From NCBI GenBank assembly GCA_964507325.1, contig CAZDQL010000018.1, positions 1 to 64,000 of the forward strand: a stretch of DNA of 64,000 nt, in the 5' to 3' direction. Shown in pieces: positions 59,242-64,000 of this stretch. The notes under the pieces were generated by a model that was not told where the DNA came from, searched no databases, and saw nothing but the letters and a program-made list of their open reading frames with translations. Position 1 is the stretch's first letter. Each line of letters begins with the position of its first letter. The DNA is from CAZDQL01 sp964507325. GTDB lineage: Bacteria; Planctomycetota; UBA1135; GCA-002686595. The position numbers were made by a program, and so were the translations under genes.

Positions 59242-60247
59242 GGCGGCCAAGGCACGACGGCGCGAGACCCTGGGGCGGCTCATCTGGCCGCTCGCCGCGC
59301 TGGTGCTGCTCTGCGCCTTCAACCTCTTCTTCACCGAACGCTTCTTCCACGTCGAGTGGCGAGGCGGGCACCTCTACGGCACGCCGATCGACATCCTGAA
59401 CCACGGCTCCAAGGTCATGCTGCTGTCGCTGGGGATGGCCCTGGTGATCGCCACCGGCGGGGTCGACCTCTCGGTGGGGGCGGTGATGGCGATCGCCGGG
59501 GCGGTGGCCGCGGTGGGGATCAACCGCCCCGACGCGGGCTTCCTCCCGGTGGTCGGTGCCGCGCTGGGGGTGTCGCTCCTGGCGGGGGCCTGGAACGGGG
59601 CCCTGGTGGCCTACGGGCGCGTCCAGCCGATCGTCGCCACCCTGGTCCTGATGGTGGCCGGGCGGGGGGTGGCGCAGCTGATCACCGACGGGCAGATCGT
59701 CACCTTCACCGACGAGCGGCTGGTGTTCCTGGGCAACGGGCACCTCTTCGGCCTGCCCTTCCCGGTCACGCTGGTCTTGGTGACGCTGCTGGTGACGTCA
59801 CTCCTGACGCGGCGCACCGCCCTGGGGCTGTTCATCGAGTCGGTCGGCGACAACGAGACCGCCGCGCGGCTGTCGGGGATCGACGCGCGCAAGGTCAAGC
59901 TCGCCACCTACGTCTTCGCCGGGCTGTGCGCCGGGCTGGCCGGCTTGGTGGCGGCCTCGAACATCAAGTGCGCCGACTCCAACAACGCCGGGCTGTTCCT
60001 GGAGCTGGACGCCATCCTGGCGGTGGTGATCGGTGGCACGGCGCTGACGGGGGGGCGCTTCTACCTGGTCGGAGCGCTGGTCGGGGCGCTCCTGATCCAG
60101 ACGCTGACCACCACCATGTACATGCGCGACGTCAGCGCCGACGTGGCGCCGGTTCCCAAGGCGCTGGTGGTCGTGGCGGTGTGTCTCCTGCAGTCCCCCG
60201 CCTTCCGCGCCGAGCTCTTGCGCCTGGTGGGTAGGAGGCGAACGTGA
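59231..60247 (+). CDS. ytfT: Sugar ABC transporter permease, YtfT-like
   Basis: The 338-residue inner-membrane protein has eight to ten hydrophobic segments and the BPD_transp_2 hallmark VIATGGVDLSVGAVMAIAG, plus the EAA-like region SVGDNETAARLSGIDARKVK. It pairs with the following permease to form the heterodimeric channel. The start overlaps the ATPase gene by eleven bases and the stop overlaps the next start by four, indicating tight translational coupling. Confidence 0.92.
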   Translation: MQIEAAKARRRETLGRLIWPLAALVLLCAFNLFFTERFFHVEWRGGHLYGTPIDILNHGSKVMLLSLGMALVIATGGVDLSVGAVMAIAGAVAAVGINRPDAGFLPVVGAALGVSLLAGAWNGALVAYGRVQPIVATLVLMVAGRGVAQLITDGQIVTFTDERLVFLGNGHLFGLPFPVTLVLVTLLVTSLLTRRTALGLFIESVGDNETAARLSGIDARKVKLATYVFAGLCAGLAGLVAASNIKCADSNNAGLFLELDAILAVVIGGTALTGGRFYLVGALVGALLIQTLTTTMYMRDVSADVAPVPKALVVVAVCLLQSPAFRAELLRLVGRRRT

Positions 60248-61224
60248 AGCCGCGCATCGCCTCCAAGCACATCCCGCTGCTGGCGACCGCCGCGGTGCTG
60301 GTCACCCTCTACGTGGCGGGCTGTGTGGCCTACCCGAACTTCTCCTCGCCGCGGGTGGTGGTCGCGCTGCTCGGCGACAACGCCTTCCTGGGGATCGCGG
60401 CGGTGGGCGCCACCTTCGTCATCCTGTCGGGGGGGATCGACCTCTCGGTCGGCTCGGTGGTGGCGATGACGAGCACCTTGATCGCCGTCCTGATCGACGG
60501 CGGTTGGGATCCACGCCTGGCGATCCTCGTGGCCTTGGCCTGTGGAGGGGCGTTGGGCACCGGCATGGGGACGTTGATCCACCGCTACCGCCTACCTCCC
60601 TTCCTGGTGACGCTGGCCGGGATGTTCTTCGCGCGCGGTCTGGGGTTCGTCGTGCACCCCCAGTCGCTCGGCATCAAGCACCCCTTCTACCTCGACACCG
60701 TCTCGCGCGACCTGGCCGTGCCGTTGGGGGAGCGCCTGTACCTGCCCTTCACCGCCACCTGCTTCCTGGCGGTGCTCGTCCTGGGGATCTACGTGGCGCA
60801 CCACACGCGCTTCGGTCGCGCCGTGTACGCCCTGGGGGGGGACGAGGAGGCCGCGACGCTGATGGGGGTGCCGATCGCCCGCACGCGCGTCCTGGTCTAC
60901 ACCTTCGCGGGGCTGTGCTCGGCGCTGGCGGGGGTGGTGTACACCTTCTACACCCAGTCCGGAAACCCCGCCTCCTGCGTCGGCTTCGAGCTGGACGCGA
61001 TCGCGGCGGTGGTGATCGGCGGCACCCTGCTCACCGGCGGCGTCGGCTTCGTCGGCGGGACGGCGATCGGCGTGCTGATCCTGGGGCTGATCCAGAGCCT
61101 GATCACCTTCCAGGGCACCCTCAACACCTGGTGGACGCGCATCGCCGTCGGCCTGCTCCTGCTCGTCTTCCTGGCGCTGCAGAACGTGGTCGTGGCTGCC
61201 TCGCGCGGGCGACAGACGGGTTGA
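60244..61224 (+). CDS. yjfF: Sugar ABC transporter permease, YjfF-like
   Basis: The 326-residue protein is the second permease, with FVILSGGIDLSVGSVVAMTS and the coupling loop ALGGDEEAATLMGVPIARTR. Having two different permeases, one ytfT-like and one yjfF-like, sets the furanose transporter apart from the ribose type with one permease. The GTG at 60244 overlaps the previous stop by four bases. It is the last gene of the transporter operon; the next gene has its own promoter. Confidence 0.92.
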   Translation: MKPRIASKHIPLLATAAVLVTLYVAGCVAYPNFSSPRVVVALLGDNAFLGIAAVGATFVILSGGIDLSVGSVVAMTSTLIAVLIDGGWDPRLAILVALACGGALGTGMGTLIHRYRLPPFLVTLAGMFFARGLGFVVHPQSLGIKHPFYLDTVSRDLAVPLGERLYLPFTATCFLAVLVLGIYVAHHTRFGRAVYALGGDEEAATLMGVPIARTRVLVYTFAGLCSALAGVVYTFYTQSGNPASCVGFELDAIAAVVIGGTLLTGGVGFVGGTAIGVLILGLIQSLITFQGTLNTWWTRIAVGLLLLVFLALQNVVVAASRGRQTG

Positions 61225-61250
61225 TTCCGGCGCGCCGCGCGGCGGCGTTG

Positions 61251-61263
61251 CACAATGGGGGGC
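61251..61263 (+). promoter_or_regulatory. -10-like CACAAT box, leaderless-type spacing
   Basis: CACAAT at 61251-61256 ends seven bases before the ATG at 61264, so transcription would begin at or next to the start codon. The hexamer and the following G-rich bases match those at 14036 and 16367. There is no Shine-Dalgarno sequence apart from the G run itself. Confidence 0.4.
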
Positions 61264-62745
61264 ATGAGACTGGCGGTCGTCCTCCTTCCTCTTCTGCTCC
61301 TCACCTCCCCGGCGACCGGGGACGAGCTGCGGGACCTGCGCAAGGCCTTCCGTCCGACCAAGGATCCGGAGCAGGCGTACCCCGCCCGACTCGCCGCGCT
61401 GGAGGGGGTCGCGTCCCTGGACTTCGAGCGGCTCGCGACGGCGCTCCTCGACGCGGCGCGCCAGATCGAGCGCGAGGCGGTGCCCCTGGAGGAGAACCGC
61501 CTGACCTTCCTGGCGAGAGGGGGGGGAAAGCCGGCCCACCGCTTCCGTCGCGACCTCGATCCCCTGCACGAGCTCCTCGATCGCATCGATCAGAAGCTGG
61601 CCACCCTCACCGATCCCGAAGCGGTGGAGGCGCTCGTCTCCCGGGCGCTCGAGGATCGGAAGCTGCCGCTCACCACCCGGCTGGGAGCCGCCGGCCGCGC
61701 TGCGCGGCTCACCCCCGAGGCCGCGGCCGAGCTCGTCGAGGGGCTCGCGAAGCCGCGCAAGTCGCCGGAGGACGTCCTGGTCGTCCTCGCGAGCGCGCAG
61801 GCGCTCGGGGCCCGAGCGGCGGAGCTGGGTCCGGCGCTGGTGCGCTACCTCGAACATCGCGAGGCGGTCGTGTGCCTCGCCGCCGCCCGCGCCCTCGCGG
61901 AGTGCGCGTCCCCCGCGGCGATCGAGCCGCTGATCGACCGTCTGGCGGCGGAGCCTCCCGGGCGGGCCCGGGGGCAGTACGGTGCGGCGCTCCAGCGGCT
62001 CACCGGCGTGCAGATCGGAGCCTCCCCCGGATCGTGGAGGGACTGGCTCGAGCAGGAGGGCGGTCCGTACCTGCGCGGGGAGAAGCCCCTGAGCCGGGGG
62101 AAGATCGTTCCCCCCAGGCGCCGCTTCGCGGGCAACACGTACCACGGGATCGCGCTGGACGGGGAGGCGATCCTCTTCGTCCTCGATCGCTCGAAGAGCA
62201 TGCACAAGCGCATGGCGGCGCGGAACGACCCCCAAGGGGGGGACGAGACGCGCTTGCAGCGCGCCCAGGACGAGCTGATCCGCACCCTCGGGCGACTCGA
62301 TCCCTCGCGGCGCTTCAACGTCATCACCTTCGCGGCGACCTGCAAGCGCTTCGAGGGCGAGATGGTGCCCGCGACCCCCGAGAACGTGGACGCGGCCCAG
62401 GAGTGGGTGCGCGAGATCGAGCTGCAGCTGCAGACCCACGTCTACGACGCGCTGCACCTCGGCTTCCACATCGCGGGTCGGGGCGCGCAGGACGTCTTCT
62501 ACCCCGCCTCCGTCGACACGCTCTTTCTCTTGACCGATGGGCAGCCGATCGTGGCGGGCAAGGCGGACTCGAAACCGCGCATCCTCGCCGACACCGAGCG
62601 CTGGAACCTCCTGGACCAGGTGCGCATCAACGTGATCGGGCTCGGGGACAACCTGCCCCGGCGCTTCCTACGGGATCTGGCGATCCAGAACGGCGGGGAG
62701 TTCGTGCACGAGAAGAGCGAGGACCAGGGGGGCGGGAGGCCCTGA
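61264..62745 (+). CDS. Exported HEAT-repeat / von Willebrand A domain protein
   Basis: The ATG at 61264 gives a signal peptide (MRLAVVLLPLLLLTSPATG) and 493 residues. Residues about 100-250 are helical HEAT-like repeats (AVVCLAAARALAECASPAA). Residues about 295-480 form a vWA domain with the metal-ion site DRSKSM and the later LLTDGQP. Such domains bind protein partners through a magnesium ion. It is a single-copy envelope protein following the transporter operon and convergent with the GH127 gene. The partner and role are unknown. Confidence 0.8.
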   Translation: MRLAVVLLPLLLLTSPATGDELRDLRKAFRPTKDPEQAYPARLAALEGVASLDFERLATALLDAARQIEREAVPLEENRLTFLARGGGKPAHRFRRDLDPLHELLDRIDQKLATLTDPEAVEALVSRALEDRKLPLTTRLGAAGRAARLTPEAAAELVEGLAKPRKSPEDVLVVLASAQALGARAAELGPALVRYLEHREAVVCLAAARALAECASPAAIEPLIDRLAAEPPGRARGQYGAALQRLTGVQIGASPGSWRDWLEQEGGPYLRGEKPLSRGKIVPPRRRFAGNTYHGIALDGEAILFVLDRSKSMHKRMAARNDPQGGDETRLQRAQDELIRTLGRLDPSRRFNVITFAATCKRFEGEMVPATPENVDAAQEWVREIELQLQTHVYDALHLGFHIAGRGAQDVFYPASVDTLFLLTDGQPIVAGKADSKPRILADTERWNLLDQVRINVIGLGDNLPRRFLRDLAIQNGGEFVHEKSEDQGGGRP

Positions 62746-62754
62746 GGTCGCCGC

Positions 62755-64000
62755 TCACTCCTCGCGGATCCAGACGATCGAGCGACCGCCGCGGTTGTTG
62801 CGGGCGTAGTTGGGGATCGCCAGCAGCGGGGAGCCGTCGCGGAACTCGCCCCGGATCGCGATCACGCCGCCCAGGAGGTCGGGGAGCCACTCCGCCTTCA
62901 GCTCCGCGTCGGGGGCGAGCAGCGAGTCGACGTCCTGGTCCACCTCCTCGATGTTGAAGACGAGCGGGCCGTAGCGCAGCGCCACGCGACCGTGGTCCGC
63001 CTCCACCGCCTCGATGGCGTGGACCTTCTGCACCGCCAACGGCAGGCGCAGCTCGACCCGGTCCCCGGGCCGCCACTCGCGGTCGATCACCGCGTAGGAG
63101 TTCTGCGCGTCCGTCGTGTGGGGCTTCCCGTTGACCCGCAACGCGATCAGCCCGTCCGCCTCCGGAGAGGAGTCGTAGATCTCGCTGACGCTGCGCTGCG
63201 GCAGGCGCAGGTGCAGGGCGAAGCGCTCGGGCTGCTCGGGGTTGACGGTGAGCACGACCGTGTCGCCCCAGGGGTACTCCGTCTCCTGGACCAGCTCGAC
63301 CCCCGCCACCGTCGTCCTGCCGCCGACGTAGAGGTTCACGTAGAGGCTCCCGTCCCCAGTGGCGTAGGTCCAGGTCGGCAGGGAGAGCAGTGTGCGCGGG
63401 ATGTTGCCGACGCAGCAGGGGCAGCCGTGCCAGTCGTAGCGCCCCTGAGACGTGTCGAGCGCGTTGGTGTAGGTGAAGTTGCGCCCCTCCAGATCGATGT
63501 CGGAGAGCACGGCGTTGTAGAGGGTCTCCTCGAGGAGGTCCGCGTAGCTCCCCTCGCCGAAGGCCAGGTTCATGCGGTGCTGGAAGAAGATCATCCCCGC
63601 GCCGGAGCAGGACTCGCAGTAGGCGTTGTTGGGCAGGGAATAGTCGCCGCCGAAACCCTCCGCCGACTCGCCGCTGCCCACCCCGCCGGTCACGTAGTAC
63701 TTGCGGTGGACGAGGTTGTCCCACAAGGAGTGGGTCGCGGACCGGTAGTCGACGTCCTCCGTCCAGCGCACGACCTCCGCCATGGGGGCGTAGGTGTAGA
63801 CCGCGCGCACGGCGTGGCCGACGGCGGTGTACTGCTGGGTGACGGGCAGGTGGGACTGGTGGTACTCGCTACCGAGGCCGTAGTGCGCCTCGGGACCCTC
63901 GGCGACGGTGCCGCGGCAGTCGAGCAGGAACTTGCCCACGGCGGCGTACCTCTGCCCCGCACCGGCACCTTCGACCTCGTCGACGAGGCGCGCGAAGCGG
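62755..64000 (-). CDS. Beta-L-arabinofuranosidase-like glycoside hydrolase, GH127 (N-terminus beyond window)
   Basis: The frame is open through the right edge, so the start lies outside and about 415 C-terminal residues are visible; a GTG at 63939 is internal. The GH127 barrel shows SEYHQSHLPVTQQYTAVGHA, GVGSGESAEGFGGDYSLPN, the zinc/cysteine motif AYCESCSGAGM, and the GCPCCVGNIPR cysteine pair, one of which should be the catalytic nucleophile. A beta-sandwich domain follows. GH127 enzymes release L-arabinofuranose from beta-linked chains. With GH51 and a furanose ABC transporter to its left, this completes an arabinose-scavenging gene set. Confidence 0.88.
   Translation of the reverse strand, partial: RFARLVDEVEGAGAGQRYAAVGKFLLDCRGTVAEGPEAHYGLGSEYHQSHLPVTQQYTAVGHAVRAVYTYAPMAEVVRWTEDVDYRSATHSLWDNLVHRKYYVTGGVGSGESAEGFGGDYSLPNNAYCESCSGAGMIFFQHRMNLAFGEGSYADLLEETLYNAVLSDIDLEGRNFTYTNALDTSQGRYDWHGCPCCVGNIPRTLLSLPTWTYATGDGSLYVNLYVGGRTTVAGVELVQETEYPWGDTVVLTVNPEQPERFALHLRLPQRSVSEIYDSSPEADGLIALRVNGKPHTTDAQNSYAVIDREWRPGDRVELRLPLAVQKVHAIEAVEADHGRVALRYGPLVFNIEEVDQDVDSLLAPDAELKAEWLPDLLGGVIAIRGEFRDGSPLLAIPNYARNNRGGRSIVWIREE

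Overview
The window is GC-rich, very gene-dense bacterial chromosomal DNA. The gene content points to a planctomycete (inference): many exported proteins and lipoproteins of unknown role, a formylglycine sulfatase, TAT-exported Gfo/Idh/MocA dehydrogenases, carboxypeptidase-regulatory-like repeat proteins, PDZ/HEAT proteins, a BlaI/BlaR1 pair and several plant or algal polysaccharide hydrolases. A 100-base run of N inside one gene shows that this is a draft or metagenome assembly. I see no rRNA, tRNA, CRISPR array, insertion sequence or phage gene.

Layout. 1-24 kb is mostly exported proteins: a PAP2-type phosphatase cut by the window edge, a giant beta-sandwich repeat protein, an Ig-like lipoprotein, an exported cyanophycinase, a GH39-like hydrolase, a zincin fused to cyclophilin, an unknown exported protein, a frameshifted ankyrin protein, a transglutaminase-esterase fusion, an M12B-like metalloprotease, a sulfatase and a deacetylase-like lipoprotein. 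24-27.4 kb holds a URO-D family methyltransferase-like gene and a DUF6288-like PDZ/HEAT protein, whose paralogue lies at 44-47 kb. 27.6-35.5 kb looks like a deoxy-sugar (probably L-fucose) locus: GH95 fucosidase, Gfo/Idh enzyme, sodium/sugar symporter, zinc dehydrogenase and iron alcohol dehydrogenase. 35.6-38.7 kb is an arsenic operon, arsR-arsE-arsF-arsG plus an ArsP-like permease, read leftward from a 30-bp palindromic operator that covers the arsR start codon.

38.8-43.3 kb is the most unusual part. A ThuA-like gene is split by one in-frame UGA, followed at the right distance by a hairpin that fits the bacterial SECIS model, so it may be a selenoprotein. Next comes a BlaI repressor with a consensus promoter buried in paired dyad operators, overlapping a BlaR1-like M56 protease whose C-terminus is a 150-bp/50-residue tandem repeat containing the assembly gap. 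43.4-52.2 kb has an SGNH esterase, the second DUF6288 paralogue, an NPCBM protein, a thioredoxin/haem/PDZ protein and a secreted aspartic protease-ADP-ribosylglycohydrolase-PKD fusion. 52.2-64 kb is an arabinofuranose locus: GH51, a YtfQRT/YjfF-type furanose ABC transporter and a GH127 at the right edge, with a beta-propeller lipoprotein and a HEAT/vWA protein between them.

A recurrent -10-like hexamer (TAnnnT or CACAAT) precedes most transcription units. In one group it sits 6-10 nt before a start codon without a Shine-Dalgarno sequence, which suggests leaderless transcription. In the other group it is followed by a leader, often with a Shine-Dalgarno sequence.
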